DNA from: an uncultured Clostridia bacterium
GTDB taxonomy: Bacteria > Bacillota > Clostridia > TANB77 > CAG-508
Length of the DNA stretch: 45,417 nt
Direction: 5' to 3'
Assembly: GCA_944390285.1 (NCBI GenBank)
Contig: CALXPN010000002.1
Location: 273,342 to 318,758, forward strand
Positions 7,520 through 16,325 of this stretch are shown one piece after another. Below the pieces are notes generated by a model. The model saw only the letters and a list, made by a program, of their open reading frames with translations, ran no database searches and was not told the DNA's origin. Position 1 is the stretch's first letter, and each line of letters opens with the position of its first letter. Both the position numbers and the translations under genes were made by a program.

Positions 7520-10483
7520 ATGAAAGATGAACTAGAAAATGTGAAAAAAATTTTGAAAAAATATGGTCAAGAACATTTATTATTAAAATATGATGAAATG
7601 GATGATGACCATAAAAAAGAATTATTAAATCAGATAGAAACTATTGATTTTGATTTAATGAAAAATCTTTATGAAAATGCTACAAAACCACCAAAACTTG
7701 AAAAAGTTACAGTAGAACCTATAGAACATGTAGATAAATCAAAACTAACAGTTGCTGAACGTGAAATGTATGAGAAAAAAGGAATTGAAGCAATAAAATA
7801 TAATAAATTTGCTGTTGTGACTATGGCTGGAGGTCAAGGAACTAGACTTGGACATAAAGGACCAAAAGGAACATTTATTTTTGATGTAGAAAAAAATAAG
7901 TCTATATTTGAAGCTTTATGTGATACTATAAAAGAAGCTTGGAGAAAATATGATACAGTAATTCCTTGGTATATAATGACAAGTAGAGAAAATAATGATG
8001 CAACAGTTGCCTTTTTTGAAGAACATAATTATTTTGGTTATCCAAAAGAAGCAATTAGATTTTTTAAACAAGGCGAATTGCCAATGGTTTCTTTAACAGG
8101 TAAAATTTTGTTAGATGAAAATGGAATGGTAAAAAAAGCTGCAAATGGACATGGTGGAACATTACAATCTATGGAAAAATGTCATATTATTAGTCAAATG
8201 AAAGAGGCAGGTATTGAATGGGTATTTATAAACGGTGTTGATAATGTTTTAGTAAAACCTGTAGACCCATTATTAATAGGAATGTCTATACATAATAAAG
8301 TTTTAGGTGCTGTTAAATCAATAGAAAAAACAGATCCAAAGGAAAAAGTTGGTGTATTTTGCAGAAAAAATAAAAAAGTTGGAGTTATAGAATATACTGA
8401 AATCTCAGAAGAGATGGCAAATTTAAGAGATGATGATAGATCACTTGTTTATGGAGATGCAAATGCTATATTCCACTTATACAATATAAAAGGATTAGAA
8501 AAAGTATGTGAATTAAGCTTGCCATATCATACTGCAGTAAAAAAGGCTGTATATATGGATGAAAATGGCAAAATAATAGAAGGTGATAAACCTAATGCTT
8601 ATAAATTTGAAATGTTTATATTTGATTCATATGAAATGTTTGATGATGTAGTAGTTTTAAGAGTTAAAAGAGAAGAAGAGTTTGCTCCTATAAAAAATGC
8701 TACTGGACAGGATAGTCCAGAAACAGCAAGAAAACTATATAAAGATTATATGAATAAAGTAGAATATACTAAAAAATATAAAGAATGGTCAACAAGTCCA
8801 ATATTTGATGATAATACAAGAAAAGAATTATTAACAATAGCTGGAAATGAAGAAGAGATAAAAGATAGATTTTATAAAGACTTAGAATTTGGAACTGCTG
8901 GAATGAGAGGAGTTATAGGAAACGGTACAAATAGAATGAATATTTATACTGTTACAAAAGCTACTCAAGGATTAGCAAATTATATTTTAAGAAAGGGTAC
9001 AGAATCTAAAGGAGTTGTAATAGCATATGACTCAAGAAATATGTCACCAGAATTTAGTGAGGCAACAGCTCTTTGTTTAAATGCAAATGGAATAAAAACA
9101 TATATATTTGATTCTTTAAGACCAGTTCCAGAACTATCATTTGCAGTAAGAGAATTAGGATGTACTGCAGGAATTATGATTACAGCAAGTCATAATCCAC
9201 CAGAATATAATGGATATAAAGTTTATTGGGATGATGGTGCACAAATAGTTGCTCCACATGATAAGGAAATTATTGCTGAAGTAAATAAAGTAAAAGATTA
9301 TTCATTAATAAGATCAATCACATTAGAAGAAGCTAAAAAATTAAGATTATATAATGTAATTGGAAAAGCAATGGATAAATTATACTTAAAAGCAATAAAA
9401 AAACAAGTATTAAATCCAGAAGTTATAAAAGAAGTAGAAAAAGATTTAAAAATTGTTTATACACCATTACATGGAACAGGTAATATACCTGTGCAAACAG
9501 TTTTAGAAGATTTAGGTTTTTCTAATGTATATGTAGTTCCAGAACAAGAGTTACCAAATGGAAGCTTTCCTACAGTAGATTATCCAAATCCAGAGGATAT
9601 TAGAGCATTTGATTTAGCATTAAAACTTGCTAAAAAAGAAGATGCAGATTTAGTTTTAGCTACAGATCCTGATGCAGACAGATTAGGAGTACTTGCAAAA
9701 GATAGTAAAACAGGAGAGTATATGTCATTTACTGGAAACATGTCAGGATTATTAATTGCAGAGTATATATTATCACAGAAAAAAGCTAAAAAAATACTTC
9801 CTAAAAATGGTGCTTTAATATCTACAATAGTTTCTTCAAACTTAGCAATTGCTATTGCTAAAGAATATAAAATTGATTTTATTGAAGTTTTAACAGGATT
9901 TAAATATATTGGTGAACAAATTAGAAATTTTGAAGAAACAGGTAGTCATGAATATTTATTTGGATTTGAAGAAAGTTATGGTTGTTTAGTAGGAACTCAT
10001 GCAAGAGATAAAGATGCAATAACTGCAGTTATGATTCTTTGTGAAGCAGCAGCTTATTATAAAAAACAAGGATTAACTTTATGGGATCAAATGATTAAAA
10101 TATATGAAAAATATGGATTCTATAAAGAAGGTATCTCAACAATTACTCTAAAAGGAGCTGATGGTGCAGTAAAAATGAAAGAACTTTTAGAGACAATAAG
10201 AAATAATCCACCAAAAGAATTGGGAGGTTATAAAGTAATTAAAATTAGAGATTATCAAAAAGGAATAATTACAGATATCAAAACAGGAAAAGAAACAAAA
10301 ACAGAACTTCCAACTTCTAATGTATTATACTATGATTTAGAGGATTCAGCATGGTGTTGTGTAAGACCTTCTGGAACAGAGCCTAAAGTTAAATTTTACA
10401 TGGGAGTAAAGGGTAAATCTTTGAAAGATGCAGAAGATAAATTATCAGTTTTAAGTAAATCAATGATGCAATTTGCAGAATAA
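7520..10483 (+). CDS. Fused UDP-sugar pyrophosphorylase (UDPGP family) and phosphoglucomutase
   Basis: This 987-residue bifunctional protein joins two steps. Residues about 1-405 are a eukaryote-like UDPGP/UAP1-type uridylyltransferase: nucleotide loop GGQGTRLG (104-111), PKG (115-117), and ANGHGGTL near residue 213 in the sugar-binding region. Residues about 410-987 are an alpha-D-phosphohexomutase of the PGM2-like type: FGTAGMRG (457-464), phosphoserine loop TASHNPP with Ser557, metal loop DPDADR (716-721), sugar loop GFEESYG (815-821) and phosphate loop RPSGTEPK (949-956). All key loops of both enzymes are intact. The predicted chain is Glc-6-P to Glc-1-P to UDP-Glc; GlcNAc-type substrates cannot be excluded. 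The reading frame runs unbroken across the junction. Confidence 0.9.
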   Translation: MKDELENVKKILKKYGQEHLLLKYDEMDDDHKKELLNQIETIDFDLMKNLYENATKPPKLEKVTVEPIEHVDKSKLTVAEREMYEKKGIEAIKYNKFAVVTMAGGQGTRLGHKGPKGTFIFDVEKNKSIFEALCDTIKEAWRKYDTVIPWYIMTSRENNDATVAFFEEHNYFGYPKEAIRFFKQGELPMVSLTGKILLDENGMVKKAANGHGGTLQSMEKCHIISQMKEAGIEWVFINGVDNVLVKPVDPLLIGMSIHNKVLGAVKSIEKTDPKEKVGVFCRKNKKVGVIEYTEISEEMANLRDDDRSLVYGDANAIFHLYNIKGLEKVCELSLPYHTAVKKAVYMDENGKIIEGDKPNAYKFEMFIFDSYEMFDDVVVLRVKREEEFAPIKNATGQDSPETARKLYKDYMNKVEYTKKYKEWSTSPIFDDNTRKELLTIAGNEEEIKDRFYKDLEFGTAGMRGVIGNGTNRMNIYTVTKATQGLANYILRKGTESKGVVIAYDSRNMSPEFSEATALCLNANGIKTYIFDSLRPVPELSFAVRELGCTAGIMITASHNPPEYNGYKVYWDDGAQIVAPHDKEIIAEVNKVKDYSLIRSITLEEAKKLRLYNVIGKAMDKLYLKAIKKQVLNPEVIKEVEKDLKIVYTPLHGTGNIPVQTVLEDLGFSNVYVVPEQELPNGSFPTVDYPNPEDIRAFDLALKLAKKEDADLVLATDPDADRLGVLAKDSKTGEYMSFTGNMSGLLIAEYILSQKKAKKILPKNGALISTIVSSNLAIAIAKEYKIDFIEVLTGFKYIGEQIRNFEETGSHEYLFGFEESYGCLVGTHARDKDAITAVMILCEAAAYYKKQGLTLWDQMIKIYEKYGFYKEGISTITLKGADGAVKMKELLETIRNNPPKELGGYKVIKIRDYQKGIITDIKTGKETKTELPTSNVLYYDLEDSAWCCVRPSGTEPKVKFYMGVKGKSLKDAEDKLSVLSKSMMQFAE

Positions 10484-10487
10484 TAAA

Positions 10488-10526
10488 AAAATAGAAATAG
10501 AAGTTCTTTTTGAGCTTCTATTTTTA
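10488..10526 (+). terminator. Intrinsic terminator after the fusion gene
   Basis: Stem AAATAGAAG (10495-10503)/CTTCTATTT (10515-10523), followed by T residues. Confidence 0.8.
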
Positions 10527-10579
10527 GTATTTTGAGAAAAATAAATAATTAATTAAATAAGAAATTTAAGAATGTATAT

Positions 10580-10608
10580 TTGACAATAAAAAGATTTTTT
10601 TATAAAAT
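10580..10608 (+). promoter_or_regulatory. Sigma-A promoter for the 10668/11863 gene pair
   Basis: TTGACA (10580-10585), 17-nt spacer, TAAAAT (10603-10608). Confidence 0.75.
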
Positions 10609-10667
10609 AAACTTGTTAAAACAAATTATAAAAAGTTTTGAACAAAACAGTAAAGAAAGAGGAATAT

Positions 10668-11873
10668 ATGGTAGTTCAAAGATTAAAAAATATTCAAAAG
10701 GAAACTTCTGAAGAAGGAGATGTTTTTCTCGATTTAGCAGGAAGAAAAGATTATAAATATAAAATATTAAGTGGATTAAAGATTGGAGTTGATATTATAT
10801 TTCAACCTAGATTACCAAGTATAAAGAAACCTTATTTAGAAGTAATGCCAGATATGAATATAGATAGAAATTATAGTGGTTTTTATCATTCAGATAATAG
10901 TGAAAATGAAAAATATTATAGTTTAACTGAAGCCTTAACTGCATATAATAGTTCTATAATAAGTAATTCACAGAATAAAGAACAAGCTCAAAAATATTTG
11001 ATATATAATGTTCCTTCAGAAAGTGAAGAACTTCAATTAAATTCAATAAGAAAAGAAGGATATTCAAAAGATAATTTAGAAACAGTTATTATACTTAATT
11101 TAGCACCTTCAACAAAAAATTTAGATAAATTCGATGTTTTAATGTTTTATAATGGGAAATATGGAATAGTTAAAGATGTTTCAAAAAGAAAAAATGGAGA
11201 ATTAGATTTATTAGATGTAGAAAGAGAAGATTTTGAAACACAAGATCTACAAGAAGCATTAGATGTTTTTTCTGAACAAACACAATGTAGAATACAAGAA
11301 GGTACAGAAAAAACTAAAATAGAGCATAAAGAAGAAGCTGAACCAGAAGTCTTATTAGATGAGATAGCAATGCAAATTGAAAGATATCAAAAACAAAATG
11401 ATTTATGGCAAAATAAAAAGTTACTTTTTTCAACACCAGTTATTCCAGATAGTTCAAATAAAGACGATGTTGTAGTACCATTAAGAGAAGTTAGTATTAC
11501 AGATTATATAGCATTTAATGGAAGAAATAGTGCTAAAGAAAAACCTCCTATAGAAACAGGAAATTTTCAAGATATTTTAGTGTCAAAAGAAAAATTTAAT
11601 CAATTTTTAGAAAATACTTTATCATATAGAGGAGCAGTAAAAAATAATATTTTAGAATTAGATTTAGATTATGAACAATTACGAAAAATGTTATCTAAAG
11701 CTCAAGAATTCAGAAAAAGCAAAGAGGTAAATACAGCAGTATATACAGCAACATCAATAGGAGATGGGCTAAGAGAGAGTGGTTTAATGGAAACAGAGCT
11801 AGATAAAATAATGGGAGAAGTAATATCTTCAGAAGAAAGGTCAGATGAAATTAAGGTAAAAGATGATGAATAA
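10668..11873 (+). CDS. Hypothetical cytoplasmic protein, 401 residues
   Basis: I do not recognise this family. I start it at ATG 10668, preceded by AAAGAAAGAGGA (10651-10662); the longer frame from TTG 10638 would start before the SD. The protein has no signal peptide or membrane segment. It looks like several small alpha/beta modules: a region with DIIFQPRLPS (about 40-60), a middle part with VLMFYNGKYGIVKDVSKR (about 165-185), and an acidic helical C-terminus. Its stop overlaps the next start, so the two are translationally coupled. Codon use is native. Confidence 0.75.
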   Translation: MVVQRLKNIQKETSEEGDVFLDLAGRKDYKYKILSGLKIGVDIIFQPRLPSIKKPYLEVMPDMNIDRNYSGFYHSDNSENEKYYSLTEALTAYNSSIISNSQNKEQAQKYLIYNVPSESEELQLNSIRKEGYSKDNLETVIILNLAPSTKNLDKFDVLMFYNGKYGIVKDVSKRKNGELDLLDVEREDFETQDLQEALDVFSEQTQCRIQEGTEKTKIEHKEEAEPEVLLDEIAMQIERYQKQNDLWQNKKLLFSTPVIPDSSNKDDVVVPLREVSITDYIAFNGRNSAKEKPPIETGNFQDILVSKEKFNQFLENTLSYRGAVKNNILELDLDYEQLRKMLSKAQEFRKSKEVNTAVYTATSIGDGLRESGLMETELDKIMGEVISSEERSDEIKVKDDE

Positions 11874-12312
11874 TGAATTAAGTGAAGCCTGCTCGGAGGT
11901 TTTAATAATTTTGAATAATACTTCTAGAGAGGATGTAAAAAAAATACCAGATAAATTTTTAAAATTTTTAGTAGAAAATAAATCTACTGAATATATTCCT
12001 AATTTGGTTATTAATCCTGATATAAATAAAGTGAATTTAAAACCTAAGTCAAAAGCTTTATTAGGTTTAATTTATAAAAAATATTGGTGTAATTCAAAAG
12101 AAGCTAATGAGTTTGATATAATATTGCATAATAATCAAGTTAGAGAAGAAGAGAAAAAGATACAAAAGTATGGTATAGATGTATTTTCTAACACAAATTC
12201 AGACAATACTATAAAATTTGAATCATCAAAGCAAGAATTATCTAATATTAAAGAAGAAAATTATTTAAAAAGAATCTTTAATTGGTTAAAAAGTATTTTT
12301 AAAAATGAGTAA
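11863..12312 (+). CDS. Hypothetical protein, 149 residues, with a basic amphipathic C-terminal helix
   Basis: The start (tandem ATG ATG at 11863) overlaps the preceding stop by 11 nt, giving a coupled pair. No family is recognised. The body (about residues 1-95) is helical and soluble. The last 18 residues (YLKRIFNWLKSIFKN) form a basic amphipathic helix that could lie on a membrane surface. Similar segments occur in two other small proteins of this window (34666 and 35881). It ends 36 nt before the promoter of the tRNA operon. Confidence 0.72.
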   Translation: MMNNELSEACSEVLIILNNTSREDVKKIPDKFLKFLVENKSTEYIPNLVINPDINKVNLKPKSKALLGLIYKKYWCNSKEANEFDIILHNNQVREEEKKIQKYGIDVFSNTNSDNTIKFESSKQELSNIKEENYLKRIFNWLKSIFKNE

Positions 12313-12347
12313 AAAGATAAAAAAATATAAAAAATTTAAAAAAAGTG

Positions 12348-12376
12348 TTGACAACTTATGAAAAATAGTGTAATAT
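12348..12376 (+). promoter_or_regulatory. tRNA operon promoter
   Basis: TTGACA (12348-12353), 17-nt spacer, TAATAT (12371-12376). A 7-bp hairpin (AAGCAGT 12381-12387/ACTGCTT 12400-12406) lies in the leader before the first tRNA. Confidence 0.8.
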
Positions 12377-12415
12377 ATAAAAGCAGTTGCTTTTGAGCTA
12401 CTGCTTGTAAATTAT

Positions 12416-12491
12416 GGGCTATTAGCTCAGGTGGTAGAGCACTTGACTTTTAATCAAGTTGTCCCGCGTTCGAGTCGCGGATAGCTCACCA
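12416..12491 (+). tRNA. tRNA-Lys (UUU)
   Basis: A 76-nt cloverleaf including encoded CCA. Acceptor GGGCTAT pairs with ATAGCTC (one G-T pair). The anticodon stem CTTGA/TCAAG holds loop CTTTTAA with anticodon TTT. The T-loop is TTCGAGT. Confidence 0.95.
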
Positions 12492-12518
12492 AAGAATATC
12501 TTTATGGTATTCTTTTTT
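12492..12518 (+). other. Terminator-like hairpin between tRNA-Lys and tRNA-Glu
   Basis: AAGAATA (12492-12498) pairs with TATTCTT (12508-12514), followed by Ts up to 12518. It may be a processing hairpin or a partial terminator within the operon. Confidence 0.5.
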
Positions 12519-12593
12519 GGCCCCTTGGTCAAGCGGTTAAGACATCGCCCTTTCACGGCGGAGACATGGGTTCGATTCCCGTAGGGGTCACCA
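12519..12593 (+). tRNA. tRNA-Glu (UUC)
   Basis: A 75-nt cloverleaf with encoded CCA. Acceptor GGCCCCT pairs with AGGGGTC. The anticodon loop CTTTCAC gives anticodon TTC. The T-loop is TTCGATT. Confidence 0.95.
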
Positions 12594-12624
12594 TTTTTTA
12601 TTTAGGTGATAAAATTAAATATTT

Positions 12625-12682
<58 letters not shown>

Positions 12683-12700
<18 letters not shown>

Positions 12701-12757
12701 GAATTAATCGAGTAAATCTTTTAAACTTCTTGTGGAAGTAAGATTTACTCGATTTTT
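12683..12757 (+). repeat. attL-like copy: tRNA-Thr 3' end plus terminator
   Basis: This 75-nt segment (last 18 nt of tRNA-Thr and its terminator) recurs without indels at 14701-14775, with about 10 mismatches (about 87% identity by my alignment). Similarity stops abruptly inside the T-arm, as expected for an integration site in a tRNA gene. Confidence 0.65.
12706..12757 (+). terminator. Terminator of the tRNA operon
   Basis: A long stem AATCGAGTAAATCTT (12706-12720)/AAGATTTACTCGATT (12740-12754) with an inner stem ACTTC/GAAGT, ending in Ts. Confidence 0.88.
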
Positions 12758-12864
12758 CATTTTATGGTCAAAAAATATTAGAAAAAAATATAAAAAAAAT
12801 GTAAGGTTTTTATAAAAATACCCCACTATATAAGTGAAGATATCTTTAAAAGGGAGTTTTAAAA

Positions 12865-13398
12865 GTGAATAATTTAAAAGAACTAAAAAGTTATATAAAT
12901 GAAGGTGAAGTAGATTTAGATAAAATAATAAATGATTTTTCTCCATATATAAGAAAAATCATAAATAATATGGTTGGAGAAAACTTGAGTTATGAAGATA
13001 AAGAAGAAATTTTGGCTGATACATTTTTTGTACTTTGGAAAAATCAAACAAAAAATATAATATATTTAGATTCTTACATAGCGGGAATTACAAGAAATTT
13101 AATAAAAGAAAAATTAAATAAAAGAAATATTACATATAACATAGAAGATTATGAGAATTTTATTTCTTATAGTAATATGGATATGTTTTTAGAAGAACGA
13201 ATTGAAATAGAAAGATGTTTAAAAATTTTAAAGAGAAAGGAATTAGAAATTTTCAATATGTTCTATTATTATTCTAAATCTACAAAAGAAATTTCTTATG
13301 AATTAGGAATTTCGGAAATGAATGTTTGTACAAAACTAAGTCGAATAAGAAAAAAAATAAAAAAAGAGTTTAGTAAAGGAGGACATTATGGAAGATAA
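12865..13398 (+). CDS. ECF-type RNA polymerase sigma factor
   Basis: A 177-residue sigma-70-family protein. Region 2 is visible at about residues 20-92 (EEILADTFFVLWKN, then SYIAGITRNLIKEKL). Region 4 with its helix-turn-helix is at about 115-170 (KELEIFNMFYYYSKSTKEIS, then ELGISEMNVCTKLSRIRK). There is no region 3, as in ECF factors. The start is GTG at 12865 behind SD AGGGAG (12851-12856). It overlaps the downstream DUF4179-type gene by 11 nt, the usual layout of a sigma/anti-sigma pair, so its activity is probably held in check by that membrane protein. It lies inside the 2-kb segment bracketed by tRNA-Thr end repeats. Confidence 0.92.
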   Translation: MNNLKELKSYINEGEVDLDKIINDFSPYIRKIINNMVGENLSYEDKEEILADTFFVLWKNQTKNIIYLDSYIAGITRNLIKEKLNKRNITYNIEDYENFISYSNMDMFLEERIEIERCLKILKRKELEIFNMFYYYSKSTKEISYELGISEMNVCTKLSRIRKKIKKEFSKGGHYGR

Positions 13399-14407
13399 TA
13401 ATATTATTAAAGAAAAAGTAATTTCTAAAATATCTATATCTAAGTTTAAAGAAGAAAATAAAGTTATTCAAAAGAAAAAAAGTTATAAATATATGAAATA
13501 TGCTATGGCAGCATGTATTTGCTTAATGTTTTCAACAGGAATAGTTTTTGCAAAAGATATAGAAAGTTATATTAAAAAAATATTTAATAATTCAACAGAA
13601 GCTATTGATTCAGCAGTAGAAGAAGGGTATGTACAAGAATTGAAAGATGATTTTACTTATGATAATGGTTTAGGTATAAAAGTTGATAATATTTTATTAG
13701 ATGATGTGAATTTAATTTTTTCTTTATCATATAGAGTTGAAGAAAATAATATTGAAAGTATATCTATTAACCATTTTTCTATATATACAGAAAATGAAGA
13801 ACGAATATATCAATGTGATGGAACAAATCAAGCTTATGTTGGAATTGCAAGAGGTATGCAACAAGCAACTTTAGAAAAAATTTCTGAAAAAAACTTTAAA
13901 AATACAATGATATTGAATTTATGGGAAAATAGAAATGAATTTAGCGAATTAAATATTAAAATTACAAATTTAAATATAATGTATTCTGATGGAAATTTAA
14001 AAAGTTTAGATGGAAATTGGGAATTTAATATAAAAATTAGTGATACTTTTAAACAAAGTAATGAAATTAACTATGTTTTTGATGGTGAAAATGAATATAT
14101 AAAAAGTGGATATGCAACTATATATCCAACTAAAATGATTGTAAAATTAGAGTTGTTTGAAGATTATGATATTAATCAAATAGTAGATATTGCATTAGAA
14201 GACCTTTCTCAATATGGAATGCTTTTTTCATTAAAAAATAACGAAAGGATATTTAAACATACGAATTTTGATTATATAGCTGATAATAAAGAATTAATTA
14301 TCATATTTGAAAATATTGGATCATATATGGAAATGGAAGATGAACTAGAATTATCTTTAAAAACCTATAATACAAAAATTTTATTAAAAAGGCAAAACAA
14401 TAAATAG
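13388..14407 (+). CDS. DUF4179-type membrane anti-sigma factor
   Basis: A 339-residue protein with a short cytoplasmic N-terminus (about 1-36, basic), one transmembrane helix (about 37-55) and a large extracellular beta-rich domain. This is the architecture of DUF4179 proteins that pair with ECF sigma factors. SD AAAGGAGG sits in the end of the sigma gene, and the two reading frames overlap by 11 nt. By context it should bind the preceding sigma factor and release it on an envelope signal. The signal cannot be read from the sequence. There is no zinc-binding anti-sigma motif, unlike the second anti-sigma factor at 17067. Confidence 0.85.
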   Translation: MEDNNIIKEKVISKISISKFKEENKVIQKKKSYKYMKYAMAACICLMFSTGIVFAKDIESYIKKIFNNSTEAIDSAVEEGYVQELKDDFTYDNGLGIKVDNILLDDVNLIFSLSYRVEENNIESISINHFSIYTENEERIYQCDGTNQAYVGIARGMQQATLEKISEKNFKNTMILNLWENRNEFSELNIKITNLNIMYSDGNLKSLDGNWEFNIKISDTFKQSNEINYVFDGENEYIKSGYATIYPTKMIVKLELFEDYDINQIVDIALEDLSQYGMLFSLKNNERIFKHTNFDYIADNKELIIIFENIGSYMEMEDELELSLKTYNTKILLKRQNNK

Positions 14408-14421
14408 AAAAATAATAAATA

Positions 14422-14447
14422 GGATCGCTAAGAAATCTTAGCAATCC
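14422..14447 (+). other. Stem-loop downstream of the DUF4179 gene
   Basis: GGATCGCTAAG/CTTAGCAATCC with one mismatch and a short loop. No T-run follows, so it may be an mRNA 3' end stabiliser rather than a terminator. Confidence 0.5.
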
Positions 14448-14533
14448 TACTATATAGGAGATATGAGTTAATGTTATATGATGTAAGGAGATACTTACAG
14501 TTATATAGAATAATAAAAGTAAATAAAATTAAC

Positions 14534-14560
14534 AAAAAGGCGAAGCAGACTTCGCCTTTT
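14534..14560. terminator. Intrinsic terminator
   Basis: AAAAAGGCGAAG (14534-14545), then CTTCGCCTTTT (14550-14560); a GC-rich stem flanked by A and T runs, able to work on both strands. Confidence 0.85.
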
Positions 14561-14587
14561 GCTATGAGTGGATGGAATTTTTAATAA

Positions 14588-14719
14588 TTAGTTGTCATAG
14601 TATATGTTATAGGCAAAATTGTATTTAACATTATTATCTTCAGGTACTACTTTAAAATAATAACTAGTATTACCTTCAAAGTAAAATACGGCTGAATCTA
14701 GTCCGACTAGCGATTGCAG
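14588..14719 (-). pseudogene. 3' fragment of a gene, no start codon
   Basis: The minus strand has about 44 open codons ending in TAA (14588-14590), with a plausible protein C-terminus including LDSAVFYFEGNTSYYFKVV and YNIYYDN. A TGA blocks the frame just upstream and no start or SD exists. The 5' end merges with the degenerate repeat at 14701-14775. I read it as the tail of a gene cut off at the integration junction; the family is unknown. Confidence 0.4.
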
Positions 14720-14775
14720 TATTAATCAATTAAATCTTTTAAAGTTCTTCTGGAAGTGAGATTTACTCGATTTTT
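14701..14775 (+). repeat. attR-like degenerate copy of the tRNA-Thr 3' end and terminator
   Basis: A 75-nt direct repeat of 12683-12757. The tRNA part no longer ends in a usable CCA (GATTGCA instead of GGCTCCA), so it is not a functional tRNA end. The terminator arms are partly preserved, and the last bases overlap the stop of the 14774-15454 gene. Confidence 0.65.
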
Positions 14776-15454
14776 ATTTTGATAATATAAATTCAAAAAT
14801 TGTATTTGATACTTGTGTAAAATCACTCTTTCCATATTCTTGATATTTTGGATTTATAATAAGAATATGTATTTTATTGAAATTATCTTCATATTTTTCA
14901 TTATTACGTTTAAAACCAATTATACTTATTGTTAAATCATTAGAAGTTGTTTCTTCTAAGTTTTGAATTTTTTCTAAAGTATAACTTGAATTTAAAATTC
15001 TATTCATATAACTTGCATTATCAGTTGAATTAAAAATAGATTTATTTAAATAAGATTTAATTGAAAATAATTCTTCTTTTTGTGGATAATCACCATATAT
15101 ATTAGTTGACAATATTTTTCCGTTATTATCATAAACAAGATAATCAAACATTACTGCTTGAATAGCAGTTTCTGTAGAAAATTTAACTCTTTGAACACAA
15201 TTAAATTCTTTTTTTTCGTTTTCTACGATAGAATTAATATTATCAGGTATTTGTCCATTTATAAAAAAGTCTAATAGTTCAATTTTTAAACCATCTTTTT
15301 GTAATGTTGGAGTATTTTCAAAGTTATTGAAATTTAATGCAGTCTGATAAATAGTCATTGTATTATTTATACTTTTATTATCTAGCATTAAATAAAGAAA
15401 AATTAAAATAACAATTATTAATAATAATACTACTATTACTATATTTTTTTTCAT
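14774..15454 (-). CDS. Membrane-anchored hypothetical protein
   Basis: A protein of about 226 residues with an N-terminal membrane anchor or uncleaved signal (VIVVLLLIIVILIFLYLML) and a hydrophilic extracytoplasmic domain. No lipobox Cys is present. I choose ATG 15454, because the in-frame GTG at 15463 is part of the SD (GAGGTG). No family is recognised. It is divergent from the secreted protein at 15622, and its stop codon falls on the edge of the degenerate tRNA-end repeat, so its 3' boundary may have been created by the insertion. Confidence 0.7.
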   Translation of the reverse strand: MKKNIVIVVLLLIIVILIFLYLMLDNKSINNTMTIYQTALNFNNFENTPTLQKDGLKIELLDFFINGQIPDNINSIVENEKKEFNCVQRVKFSTETAIQAVMFDYLVYDNNGKILSTNIYGDYPQKEELFSIKSYLNKSIFNSTDNASYMNRILNSSYTLEKIQNLEETTSNDLTISIIGFKRNNEKYEDNFNKIHILIINPKYQEYGKSDFTQVSNTIFEFILSK

Positions 15455-15487
15455 GCTTATCACCTCTATATTAATATTATATAATAT

Positions 15488-15512
15488 ACATTATACATTA
15501 TACATTATACAT
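15488..15512. repeat. Short tandem repeat ACATTAT (3.6 copies)
   Basis: Perfect 7-bp units between two divergent genes, 18 bp upstream of a -35 box. Copy-number variation could affect expression, but this is only inference. Confidence 0.8.
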
Positions 15513-15529
15513 ATCTTTTATTTCAATAC

Positions 15530-15558
15530 TTGACATTGTATTAATAGAGTAATATAAT
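15530..15558 (+). promoter_or_regulatory. Sigma-A promoter for the secreted protein gene
   Basis: TTGACA (15530-15535), 17-nt spacer, TATAAT (15553-15558); a consensus promoter, suggesting strong expression. Confidence 0.8.
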
Positions 15559-15621
15559 TTTATAGTTGTTCGCCACAATATATGAAGATAAGTTTTGTGT
15601 ACTTGAAAGGAGATTACATCT

Positions 15622-16053
15622 ATGAGAAAAATTTTTAGTCTTATTTTAGCTTTGATTTTTATACTTTCAATGAACAATGGAACTGTTACATATGCTGCAA
15701 CTTCTACAAATACCAAAGTTGCTGATGAAGTGACAACTCAAGTTACTCGGGCATCTGTGTCCGCACCATTGTATTTTTCTTCAGGACATACTGCATCGGC
15801 TTCTCTTGTTGGTGTTGGAGCATTTCCAACTATTACAGTGACTATTTCTGGCAATCCTCAAATGCTTTTTAGCATTGTTGCCAAATCTAGCAATGGCGTA
15901 ACTACTATTGCTAATAATGTTCCTGCAGATGGTTCTTCCGTTTCCAAATTCATTTTAGCGATTTCGCCAACCAATTACATTATTGAAGTAAGACCTTCTG
16001 GTGGCAGTTCTTCTGGTCAGACCTATTCTGGAACCGTAACTGCAACTTGGTAA
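15622..16053 (+). CDS. Small secreted protein, GC-richer than its neighbours
   Basis: A 143-residue protein with a clear Sec signal peptide (MRKIFSLILALIFILS, probable cleavage after TYA-A near residue 25). The mature part is rich in Ser, Thr, Val and Gly with alternating hydrophobic residues, and should be an all-beta domain. It has no Cys and no anchor motif, so it is probably released. SD AAAGGAG and ATG 15622. GC content is visibly higher than in flanking genes, particularly from codon 40 on, which suggests transfer. Family and function are unknown to me. Confidence 0.75.
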   Translation: MRKIFSLILALIFILSMNNGTVTYAATSTNTKVADEVTTQVTRASVSAPLYFSSGHTASASLVGVGAFPTITVTISGNPQMLFSIVAKSSNGVTTIANNVPADGSSVSKFILAISPTNYIIEVRPSGGSSSGQTYSGTVTATW

Positions 16054-16154
16054 TTTCAAGTAACACGACATCTCGGCAAACAACAAATCATTAATATGAT
16101 AGTTTAAACATTCTCATGAAACTTATCTTCAAAAGCTAGTTATTACTATACTAA

Positions 16155-16198
16155 ACAAAGACATTGCTCATTTCGGTGGGCAATGTTTCTTTATTTTT
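16155..16198 (+). terminator. Intrinsic terminator of the secreted protein gene
   Basis: Stem ACATTGCTC (16161-16169)/GGGCAATGT (16178-16186), followed by a T-rich tract. Confidence 0.85.
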
Positions 16199-16325
16199 GT
16201 TATAAGAAAGTTCTAAAGATAAATAAGAAAGAAGATATTAAAAATAAACTTAAAAAATATTCAACATACATACTTTTATATATGTTAAAAATATTACATG
16301 TTACATAGAGATAAAAAATAAAAAA

